64,000 bases of DNA from Tipula vernalis. Its lineage: Eukaryota; Arthropoda; Insecta; Diptera; Tipulidae. Position numbers and translations under genes: made by a program. This document shows, one piece after another, positions 1 through 9,300 of this stretch. The notes below the pieces were generated by a model that worked only from the letters and a program-made list of their open reading frames with translations, ran no database searches and was not told the origin of the DNA. The first letter of the stretch is position 1. Every line of letters begins with the position of its first letter. Location of the stretch: NCBI GenBank assembly GCA_958295665.1, contig OY282559.1, positions 247,686,764 through 247,750,763 on the forward strand. The letters run 5' to 3'.

Positions 1-840
1 TTCCTCCTAAACGAAGTTATTATCCTAATTGGTTGTAATCTACAGGGGTACCCACTAACACCTAGAATAATAAAAGTAGGAGGCGGATATATCGTATTTC
101 ATTCTTTATGTAAAGTACACAAAAAAAAAAAAAAAAAAAATTAATTATTTAAATAAGTTAAAAACTTTCTTTTAATGATAATTAGTTTTATTTTTTGAAA
201 GAACTAGTTTTCGGACATTCGTCTATCATCAGTTTCTTCTAACAACTACAGTAGAAATCGGATAACACGAAATCGAAGGGAACTACAAAATATTTCGTGT
301 TTTCAGAATTTCGTGTTAAGCGAAAATAATATGAAGAAACAGTGGAACTGGGGACAAATAAAAGGGAGTTTCGTGTTAAAAATGAATTCCACTGTTGTGT
401 GAATTCCACTGTTTATAAATTTGAAATTTTTTTTCGTCTTTTTATACATTTTCCCTTCGGTAAAAAATTGTTATTTCGTCTATTTCTTACGTAATATGAA
501 TTCGTAAATACCCTGTTGTATGACTGAGCGCTCCAAGAGCGATCAATGATCAATCACGGTGATGCGCTTTTATACCTCACAGTGATCATCACTTTATACC
601 ATATTTCATAAAAAAAGCACGGAAAAATGCAAACATTGTAATTTACTACATGAAAAACAAATTAAAGGAAGCCGAAGATTTCTTTTTTTTACTTTATACT
701 TCTGCTTCATGTTTTTAACGTGCCATCTCAAACAAAATTTCTCGATTGCTCACGCAAAGTACAACTGGGTACTATTTGTTTTTGTGTTGATTTTGTCATT
801 CAGCAACATCGAATTGTTCGTAAATATGATATTCTTCAAG
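1..840. other. AT-rich non-coding flank of the Penelope relic
   Basis: No open reading frame of substance. It holds an A-run at 121-140 and short repeats of a TTTCGTGTTA word around 290-380. On the minus strand near 205-235 there is a CTGATGA word followed 13 bases later by GAAA, treated separately as a weak ribozyme-like motif. It lies 3' of the Penelope-like relic in that element's orientation, so part of it may be its non-coding tail. No edge is visible. Confidence 0.5.
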
Positions 841-1249
841 CCTGTCCATTGTTTTTCCTATAATCTTTAGGTTTGTGTTTATCTCCGTGTATGAATGTTT
901 TTCGATGATTATGTGTTGAGCCAAAACCAACAAAAATTTCTATACACAGTACAAACACTTAAGATATAAAAAACTACACTATATTTGTATGTATATAGTA
1001 TGTTACGGCTAATGTACAAAATAGGAGAATGTGTACATTCATTCGCCAGTAAATGTACATATTCCCCAAAGAGAATATTCTCCTTTTCCAAATAGAATCC
1101 AGTAGAATATGCACATTAACCGGCGAATGTACACATTCGCCGCTCTATGTACATTATCCGAACAATTTTGTTTTTGTTGTTTAAATATTATATGACAAAA
1201 CCAATAATATAGTGTACATTTTCATGATAGGATCTGTGTAAGGAACGGC

Positions 1250-1465
1250 TTGTATAAACAAGTTTGTTGGTTTTGGTTAAGCGTAATTTGCCTTGAAATT
1301 TATTTTTGTATGTGCGTGTTTTATTTCGTGTATGTGTTCAGTAAATCTCTTCGTGAATGTACGACCAGTTTGCCCGATATAATATTTAGGACATTCATTA
1401 CATACCAGTTTATATATACCGTAATATTGGATATGATTTCGTTGTACAAGGAATTGTTTCTGTAA
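1250..1465 (-). pseudogene. GIY-YIG endonuclease domain of a Penelope-like element
   Basis: Read on the minus strand, the region contains YYGIYKLVCNECPKYYIGQTGR, the two halves of a GIY-YIG nuclease with the conserved Cys pair, Gly-Gln-Thr-Gly-Arg turn and a following KRFTEH block. In Penelope-like retroelements this nuclease sits at the C-terminus after the reverse transcriptase and nicks DNA for target-primed integration. The reverse transcriptase end lies just upstream on the same strand (1581-1967), as expected. The frame ends in a stop after KANYA near 1277. The linker to the reverse transcriptase (about 1466-1580) is frame-shifted, so this is a relic. The plus-strand open frame here is a shadow. 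Confidence 0.85.
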
Positions 1466-1580
1466 TTTGTGATTTATGGTATTGTGTGAGCAAGTTGGTT
1501 GTCGTATTTGTATAAAATTTTTCTATTGTGTGACTGGAAACTTGGTTGTATTCAAGTCTGAAGTACTTTTTGGCGTTGCT

Positions 1581-1967
1581 TTATTCTGTGTGCAATGTGG
1601 TTGTTTGTTCTAGATGTAGTTTGTTTTTTATTTTATTATTCAGCCCGTATATCATTTTTTCATTGAATTCATTCTGTATTGCTATTTGTGTTATTATGTT
1701 ATATTCAGTGTCGTAATTAACTTTATTCATAGGAATGCAGTTGAGCCTGTTCAACATATGATTGTAAGCAGAGACTTTATGTTGCGGAGGATGGTTAGAA
1801 GATTTATGGATATTGTGATCGGTATGCGTAGTTTTTCGATAAATTTTGAAACTGTGTTTTTGGTTGATATTTTCCATGGTTAAGTTCAAAAATTTAATTG
1901 ATTTGTTGTTGTCTATTTCAAGTGTAAATTTAATGTTCGGCTCTATGTTATTAATATATTTATGCAA
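1581..1967 (-). pseudogene. Penelope-like reverse transcriptase, C-terminal part
   Basis: The 128-residue frame reads like the end of a Penelope reverse transcriptase: an IKFLNLTM strand, then a KIYRKTTHTD motif, HNIHKSSNHP, and an H-K--AY--ML-RL segment typical of the thumb region. The 5' part of the polymerase, including its catalytic Asp residues, is absent: sequence above 1968 does not continue the frame. Together with the GIY-YIG block at 1250-1465 it shows a 5'-truncated, frame-shifted Penelope-like element on the minus strand. Family assignment rests on motif recognition and domain order; I am confident of the class but not of the subfamily. Confidence 0.85.
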
Positions 1968-2169
1968 GTTGTCAAGTTGTCTATGAATTCCTTTGAATAA
2001 TAAAGAAGGCGAAGTAAAAAATTTGGCTTACCTATACAAAGTGTCTCTTTACCAGAAAATGAGAAATGCCTGTAGGCCTTTATGGATCAAATCGATCGTT
2101 TTTCCGTTCACACAACCATTACACAGCATCATATCGATTGATTTGAGAAGATAAGGAAAATTAAATAGC

Positions 2170-2680
2170 AAATATAAAGGGGTGAAACCTCACGAGGTGA
2201 TCAGAACTACGGTCTGTATTACGTGCGTTCGTGAGATTATTTCACGTCAACTCAAACTAACACCCAAATCAATAAATCCCTAACTGAACCCCTTAATCAG
2301 TAACTCAATCTAAACTCAATCTCCAACTGAACACCTTCTTCCCTTTACAATCTAACCTCAACATCTAACTCAACTTCCAATTCAATCTCAGCGTAATTTC
2401 CAACGAAATCACAAAATCAACTCCTAACCCTACCCTCAATTTAGTCACCAATTCAATCCCAAATCAACTTTCAACCCAACACTCAACACAATCTCCAACT
2501 TAACCCAAAACTTGCTCCTCAACTTGACCCTAACCATATTTTCGTCGTTCAGTCTCCTACCTCCGACTTCCCCCAGCCCCAACTTCCCCCAGTCCCAACT
2601 TTGTAATGACGCCCACGGTTGTTCTCGTTCCTATCCCTGCTCTTTAAATAAATTTTGCTCCCCCGAGAGAATATAATCAT
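2170..2680. repeat. Low-complexity AACTCAACC-type repeat
   Basis: Degenerate runs of CTAACTCAACYC / CAACTTAACCC with no coding capacity. The opening words (a TATAAAGGG-TGAAA block and GAGGTGATCAGAACT near 2175-2215) recur near 40333-40380, followed there by the same kind of CTCAACC tract. The two regions are therefore copies of one composite repeat family. Similar short tracts occur at 3420-3490 and 4230-4300. Confidence 0.7.
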
Positions 2681-3345
2681 TTTAGAATCCCATTTCCAAC
2701 GCACATGTCAAATTTCATAATAATCGGTTGAGAAATATACATTTCGTATTGGCCTTCATCCAAATATCATTTTAGAATCCTATTTCCAACGCAAATATGA
2801 AATTTCATCATAATCGGTTAATAAATAGACAAGTTCCCTCATACTTTTCCATATTCCACAACTTCATCCAAAAATCAATTTAGAATCCAATTTCCAATGT
2901 GCAAGCCGAATTTCATCATAATTGATTAAAAATAGGCAAGTTCCATAGAATGGAAGACTAGAATCCCATTTCCAATGCACGTGCCAAATTTCACCATAAT
3001 CGGTTGAGAAATAGGCAAGTTACTAGGCCATATTCCAGATCGTCATCCAAAAATCATTTTAGAATCCCATTTCCAACGCACATGTCGAATATCATCATAA
3101 TCGGTTGATAAATATGCAAGTTCCATCGTACTTGGCCATATTCCAAAACTTCATCCAAAAATCATTTTAGAATCCCATTTCCAATGCAATCATCAAATTT
3201 CATAATAATTGGTTGAGAAATATGCAAGCTCCATCTTACTTGGTCATGTTCCAGAATTTCATCCAAAACTCATTTTAAAATCCCATTTCCATCGCGGAAG
3301 TCAAATTTCACTAAAATCAGTTAATAGTTAGGTTAGGAGATAGGT
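2680..3345 (+). repeat. Tandem array of ~85-115-bp units
   Basis: Six or so units each contain TTTTAGAATCCCATTTCCAA, then a TCAAATTTCATCATAATCGG block, then GAGAAATAGGCAAGTTCC, then CTTGGCCATATTCCAGAACT. Unit spacing varies between about 85 and 115 bp and the copies differ by several substitutions, so the array is old. Units of the same family occur in the same orientation at 42440-42800 and in reverse at 41290-41560 and 42020-42150. It is a dispersed satellite-like repeat without coding function. Confidence 0.8.
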
Positions 3346-3529
3346 TCCATTCTAATTAGCCGTTAATTTAGTTTGCTAAAGATTTAATTTGAAATGTAAA
3401 AGGTTCAATTAAAAAATTGGTTAACTGCTCACTCTATCTTAACCCAACCCCAACTCAACTCCAACTCAATTTGAACTCAACCCGCAAATTGACCCCTAGG
3501 TTAGGTTAGGTTTGGGTGGCGGTCCGCAA

Positions 3530-4235
3530 GGACCAGGCATAGACACAAAAATGGTCCGTAGCCATACCACGAATAATTGTTTCCTCCAACTCATTGGAAC
3601 CATTTTGAGCTGTTAACAAGGCGCTGGATACTCCTGACGTCAATTCTACAGAGGTCCGTTAGGTCCTTGAAGAGGGGTGCCCCTAGAAACTTTCGTCTGT
3701 TTCGTGCCAGATGAGGGCAGGTGCAATGAAAATGAAGTACTGTCTCTTCCTCCTCTTCGTCCTCGCAACTACGACAGTAGTCATGTGAGAAGACACCAAG
3801 TCTACTCGCATGCCTCCCTATGAGACAGTGCCCCTTAATAACTCCAACAACCACACTGATCTGACTTCGCTGAAGTGAGATCAGCTGTTTGGATCTCGCC
3901 AAGTACAACTTTGGCCAGACCTGCCGAGTTATTACGCAAGAGGTGATACTTGATCATCTGTTATTCGTCAGCTTGCTAGCTTCTTCCTGAAGCAGCAGTT
4001 TGCTAAGCGCAAGAGGCATTTCAATATCCTTTCTGCTTTCTGAGAAGTGGTCCGTTGTACCACGTCGAGCCAGTTCATCGGCGTTTATATTCCCTGTACT
4101 TATGAAATGTCCTGGCATTCATAAAATGTGGATGTTGAACTGATCTGGCATCTCGTTAAGAGATCAAAGACAGTTCTGGACTACTTTCGACGTGAGGAGG
4201 TGTGATTGAAGCGCTTTAATGGCAGCCCAATTAAC
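3530..4235 (-). pseudogene. 3' end (RNase H and C-terminus) of an R1/I-type non-LTR retrotransposon
   Basis: The 105-residue frame at 3591-3908 has the cysteine-rich tail of R1/I-group pol proteins: a GHCLIGRHASRLG motif, a C-x2-C, an acidic EEEEE run and VLHFHCTCPHLARNRRKFLG. Upstream on the same strand (about 4235-3950) a frame interrupted by stops keeps the RNase H signature MPGH----GN-NADELARRG. This would be the last few hundred residues of a pol that also carries an endonuclease and reverse transcriptase, neither of which is present. It lies inside composite repeat DNA and is 5'-truncated, as is usual for retroposons. Confidence 0.8.
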
Positions 4236-4469
4236 CCCTAACATAACCTACAACTCAACCGCAAATCCAATACCTAACTCAATATTCAAACCAGCATATA
4301 TAAAAAATTGGTAAATTCGCATGGCAGGTACCCGACCTTCTAGATCGAACAAGTCGTACTCGAGATTCCATAAACACTGACAAATAGACATCCAGACAGA
4401 CGGACGGACATTTTTTTGTTTTTGCTTTTTTAGACTCAGGGACTTTCAAAACGTCGAGAAAAGTGATTT

Positions 4470-4965
4470 TGGATCAACCTAATGTTTGATCATTTTTGAC
4501 AGGAGTTCCATAGTTGGTTCTTTTTAGACCGAAGTAATAGCCTTGGAAGGTAATAGGATGATACCCAGTTTTGTACAGCCTCCTACAAACCAACACCACT
4601 AACTTTGCAATGTGTTTAGAAACGCTACCCAGCTGGAAATTAAATGAAGCTTTCATGTTGTCGAAGGTATAAGGCTTTATCACATTTGTCTTAATATCTT
4701 TATATATGTGTTGGTCCAAACACTTATTAATTAAAAATATTGGGCCAACACCGCGCTAGCAAAATTCTTCCCAAACGGTAACTTTCCCTCCTTCGTGCTT
4801 TATGTTCTTAATACTTGAATTGCATCAGAGATCCAATTCTTTATTTTTCTTTAACGTAAACCTTACCGTCCGACCCAAAGAAACTAAACATCGATTCGTC
4901 ATTTATCTTCCTGGTGGTGAAAGTAGGATCACTTGATCATTTTGATAATGATTTTAACTTCTCTT
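4470..4965 (-). pseudogene. Tc1-like transposase relic, 3' half (split by BEL-1)
   Basis: Minus-strand reading in more than one frame gives NDESMFSFFGSDGKVYV (around the first catalytic Asp of the DDE/D core), then a GPIF-INKCLDQHIYKDI block and SVSKHIAKLV. These match the middle of Tc1/mariner transposases (first catalytic D, the MDQHIYKDI strand and the segment around the second D). The second catalytic motif itself is damaged. The 81-residue open frame at 4474-4719 is only part of it. Its 5' half resumes at about 12359-12430 on the far side of BEL-1, as the shared 5-bp duplication predicts. Confidence 0.75.
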
Positions 4966-5008
4966 TCCGTTGTTCTTTAAACCGTTCTTTTCTGGCCTTG
5001 GTTTCGAA

Positions 5009-5013
5009 ATTCC
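5009..5013. repeat. Target-site duplication of BEL-1 (ATTCC, left)
   Basis: ATTCC directly precedes the left LTR and recurs at 12354-12358 directly after the right LTR. A perfect 5-bp duplication fits BEL/Pao integrase cutting and shows that the two LTRs belong to one insertion. Confidence 0.95.
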
Positions 5014-5653
5014 TGTACAGCACACACTGAGGAAATTCAAGCTGGTTCGCTTTCTCACAAAAAATAAATACGCGAAATTAAAACAATGTCGGCTGTTGTT
5101 GATTTTATTTAGTAAATAGGTTTTTATTGAATTTCCATTTATTTTTTATGTGTTGCTGTCACAAACTTTTAAAGAACACTGATCCGTGATCAAATTATTT
5201 TTATTACAGCGATAACAAAATATAACAAAAGAGACTTAAACAGAATAAAAATTGTGCTATTAAATAATTTCTATACATGTGAATTTGCTCCAAAAATTGG
5301 TAATACAAAATGTACTAAACTTATGTGTATGTCAAATGACACTGACAGCTTGACTAATAAATAATAACAACATACAATTCCCGAAATCAATAAGAAATTT
5401 AAATAAAGTATGTACTTCAAAATCTTAAAATTAATGCAATCATTATCTAATTATTATATTTATTGTAGATACATCTGCGTTGTCATCATTGAATGGAACC
5501 AATCTTCTGTGTATAATGTTTAAAATACTGTGCAGTGCGTTTTGAGTGCATTTTATGTGTAGTGGCTTGGAATCAGAAATACATGTATTAATAAATAGTC
5601 GGATTAATTCTAGTAGTTTGTTTTATTTATCTAAATTGAATCATGGCCCAACA
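5014..5653 (-). repeat. BEL-1 3' LTR (left)
   Basis: 640 bp starting TGTACAGCACACACTGAGG and ending GGCCCAACA on the plus strand, so it has TG...CA ends. It matches 11714-12353 with a constant offset of 6700 bases and no difference that I can see by eye. Because the element runs on the minus strand this is the 3' LTR. Confidence 0.95.
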
Positions 5654-5665
5654 TACTCCCTCCAA
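5654..5665 (-). promoter_or_regulatory. BEL-1 polypurine tract
   Basis: On the minus strand a short purine-rich run (GGAGGGAGTA) abuts the start of the 3' LTR, the position where plus-strand DNA synthesis is primed in LTR retrotransposons. A longer T-rich stretch precedes it. Confidence 0.6.
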
Positions 5666-5688
5666 AAAAAAACAAAATTTTTTTTTTG

Positions 5689-6375
5689 TTATTCATTTAT
5701 AGGTAATCTATATAATTTTGTTATTGGTCGTTTGAACGATGATGATTTGGTCTGCACCGTAGCAACTCGGATTAGTCCATCGTTTCCCTTATGCAATTCG
5801 ATAATGCGACCTAATGGCCAATGGCAAGGGGGTGATTTACTATCATGCAATAAAACAATATCGTTCAGTTCGAGATTATTACTGGTAACTTGCCACTTGG
5901 ATCTTTGTTGTAGTGTATTTAAATAACTGATAGAGTAACATCGCCAAAACGTTTGCACTAGTTTCTGTACTCGCTCCCATCGATTAATGCTTGACATGTT
6001 TACCTCTTCGTAGTTTGGGCAAGGCAGAGCAGTAATTGGGCCCAAAGTAAGAAAGTGTGCTGGGGTTATAGCATCAATGTTGCATGTGTCTTCATTCCTA
6101 ATAGCACATAGCGGCCTTGAATTCAAAATCCCTTCAATTTTCGCCATAATGGTGATCATTTCCTCGAATGTCACATGGGCCGCTCCAGTTACCTTAATTA
6201 AATGCGTTTTCACTGACCTCACTGCTCTCTCCCATAATCCGCCAAAATGAGGTGAAATTGGTGGAATAAAATGCCATTTAATATGGTGAGAAGGTGCGTA
6301 TTCGGTTATATTTGATTTGAACTCGTTAGATGCAATTAGCTCGTAATGATCATATAGTTTCCGTTTTGCTCCCAA
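5689..6375 (-). CDS. BEL-1 integrase C-terminal part (frame-shifted continuation)
   Basis: This 228-residue frame continues the integrase of the upstream frame after a one-base shift. It contains the end of the catalytic core (an HFGGLWERAVRSVKTHL segment with the catalytic Glu region and an LNSRPL motif) and the C-terminal domain common to BEL/Pao pol (WPLGRIIELHKGNDGLIRV, ending in RPITKLYRLP). It overlaps the main frame by about 40 bp and stops 35 bp before the 3' LTR. The annotated start is only the first Met in this frame. In an intact relative this segment is not translated separately, so the break most likely abolishes integrase unless frameshifting occurs. Confidence 0.85.
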   Translation of the reverse strand: MGAKRKLYDHYELIASNEFKSNITEYAPSHHIKWHFIPPISPHFGGLWERAVRSVKTHLIKVTGAAHVTFEEMITIMAKIEGILNSRPLCAIRNEDTCNIDAITPAHFLTLGPITALPCPNYEEVNMSSINRWERVQKLVQTFWRCYSISYLNTLQQRSKWQVTSNNLELNDIVLLHDSKSPPCHWPLGRIIELHKGNDGLIRVATVQTKSSSFKRPITKLYRLPINE

Positions 6376-9300
6376 GAAATTCGTTCCATTATCAGAATAT
6401 ATATCTGCAGGTGCTCCCTTCGCGCTACAAATCGGTCCAATGCTGCTAAAAACGCGTCAGTAGTCAGATCCGAAGCTACTTCGATGTGTAATGCTTTTGT
6501 AATAAAACACACGAATATGACTAAAAAACCTTTTATTAATTTCGCCCCACGACCCTTTTTTGATGCCAGTAGTGGCCCAGCATAATCTACTCCTACTATA
6601 GAAAACGGACGACCGACTGTAATTCTTGATTCTGGTAAGCTACCCATCTGTTGTGCCGACCGCAAAGTCGAGTGACGAAAACAAACGATACATTTTTGAC
6701 AAATGCTGCGACTAGCCGTGCGAACACCCAATATCCAGTATTTTTGACGGGACAATGCCGTTAATAAAGATGGACCTGGGTGCAAATATTTCCTATGTAA
6801 ATAATTTAAGATCAGATTTCCGATCACATGTCTCTTTGGTATGATGATTGGGTGTTTTATATTATAAGCACATTTTAAATTTTGCAGCCGACCACCTACT
6901 CGTAGCGTTCCGAATGCATCAATAAATGGTACTAATGCCTTTAGTTTCGAATTTGATGGTAATTGGCTCCATTTTGTGAGTGACTGAATATCTGCTGCGA
7001 ATTCTGTATACTGAACAGACTGAATTATTTTGATTTCCGCATTTTCTAACTCTGTTACGCTAATGAATCTGGAGTGTTTATTTTTATTCTTCACAATTTG
7101 TAAAAACCTCAGGACATAAGCCATCACACGCACTATTTTGGTCCAACTTGACATTGTTTCAAATAACATACAAATTGGATGAAGTTCATCTGTCTTTATA
7201 TTCGTGTGAAGGAACTTCGTCCCGCTCCCCAAATGAAGTTCTTGAAGTGTTTCTCCAATTGTCGGGTTTATTGGCCATTGATCTTCCGCCTTTGACAGCC
7301 AACTTGGTCCATTCCACCACAAATCATTCGAAACTAATTTTTCGACGGAAATTCCTCGAGTCGCTAAATCAGCAGGATTGTCTCTGCCCTTCACGTGTCT
7401 CCATAACGACTCAGGAAGAAGTTGGTGGATTGAAGCCACACGATTCGCTACATACGTTTTCCATTTGCGAGGATGGTTTGATAGCCAAGATAGGACTACC
7501 ATCGAATCACTCCACATATACACCTTAATATTTGAAACCTCAAGCGCCTTCTTTACTCGATCTACTAGTTTTGCGAGCAGATGTGCTCCGCACAGTTCTA
7601 ATCTAGGTAGGCTGACAGGCTGGATAGGAGCGACCTTGCTTTTCGATGTCAGTAATGTTGTTGAGAAATAATTACCCTTTTGAACACGAACATAAATGGC
7701 TGCAGAATAGGCCACTTCACTTGCATCGCTAAATCCGTGGATTTGGTAATTCGGCTGGAAATTGGAAACATATCTGGGAATTTCTATTTTATTTAATAAT
7801 TTAAATTGAATTTTAATGTTTGTCCAAGCATTTTGAAGTTCTTGAGGTAACCTTTCATCCCATGAAAGCTTTTTTAGCCAAAGACCTTGCATAAAAACTT
7901 TGATCAATACAGTGAAAGAACTCAACCACCCCAAAGGGTCAAAAATTCGGTAAGCAACTGATAACACTCCCCTTTTTGTATATATACTATCTTCTAACTT
8001 CAAACTTTTGAAAGAGAAATAATCATTTTGAGGTTCCCAATACAACCCTAACACTTGTGACACTCGACCTTCCTCAGTTATTTGAGTCAATCCGTTATCA
8101 TCTCTTAATTTTGCGATGTTCGACCGCCACTTCGTGAGCGAGAATCCACATTCGTCAAACACCGTCAGCAACTGATTTTTTAACTTCAGTGCTTCTTCCT
8201 CATCGTCTGCGCCAGTTAATACATCGTCGACGTAAAAGTTTTTTCTAATGATTTTTGATACTCGAGGATATTCTAATTCACAGTCATCGGCAATTTGAAA
8301 CAACACCCTCACTGCTAAAAATGGGGCCGAAGATGTTCCATAAGTGACGGTTAATAATTCGTAATGATCAATAGGTTTAGAAGATGAATTGCGCCACAGA
8401 ACACGTTGTAAGGGTGTTTGCTTTGAATCTATCAATATCTGGCGATACATTTTCGCAATATCGGCACATATGGCAATCTTGAACGATCTAAATCTTAACA
8501 AAATGGCCCATAATGTGTCTTGTAGCCTCGAACCGATCAATAAGTTGTCGTTTAAACTCGTACCGTTGGATGAACTAGCCGACCCGTCGAAAACGACGCG
8601 CAATTTTGTCGTTAAGCTATTCTCTCGCAAAACACCATGATGGGGTAAGTAATACACTTCCTTATCCTTGACCTTAATTTCTTCTGGTTGCAACAATCTC
8701 ATGTGCCCAAGACTTTCATATTCCTTCATGAAGTCGATGTACATTCTCTTGAAATCGGAATTTCGACTCATTTTCCGTTCCATTGATAATAACCTCTGTA
8801 AAGCTACCTTGTACGAATCTCCTAATGGACTTGCCGTGGATTTTAAGGGCTGTTGAACAACAAATCTCCCATCCGCGTTTTTTGTAGTTGTTGTTTTAAA
8901 CATCGTTTCACACAGTTCTTCTTCCGTTGTTCTAGGTGTTTCTTCTAAAATCGTTTCCTGCTCCCAAAATTTCCGAAGTAATGTCTCTAAACTTTGATCT
9001 TCCACAATAATGGTGTTGAAATTATGATACGGCTTCCACTTACCTTCCTCATTCGTTATATCCTCTGGCCTACCGGCAACAACATAACCGAACAAGGTTT
9101 CCTGAGCTACTATGTTAGATGACAGTGAAACTTGATTAGCAGCTAGTACATAGAAAAAGTAATCCGCACCCAAAAGGATGTCGATTTCCTGTTTTTTGTC
9201 GAAATATGGATCAGCTAACGGTAACTCCCTAATCTTATATCCTTGAATATCACAGTAACTGTTCGTGGCACCACTTAATGTCGTAATTTTTGGCAGAATA

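Larger units (their letters stand above)
840..2040 (-). mobile_element. Penelope-like element, 5'-truncated relic
   Basis: The two coding blocks (reverse transcriptase thumb at 1581-1967, GIY-YIG nuclease at 1250-1465) and an AT-rich 3' tail below 1250 make up one element. The tail includes an imperfect inverted repeat around 1010-1155 built from GAATGTGTACATT and CGGCGAATGTACACATT words. Neither end shows a target duplication, so the limits are approximate. Confidence 0.7.

Noticed and set aside
6400..6430. Programmed frameshift in BEL-1 pol
   Set aside because: It lies in the middle of the integrase core, where BEL elements have no frameshift, and has no slippery-site structure; a mutation or read error is simpler.
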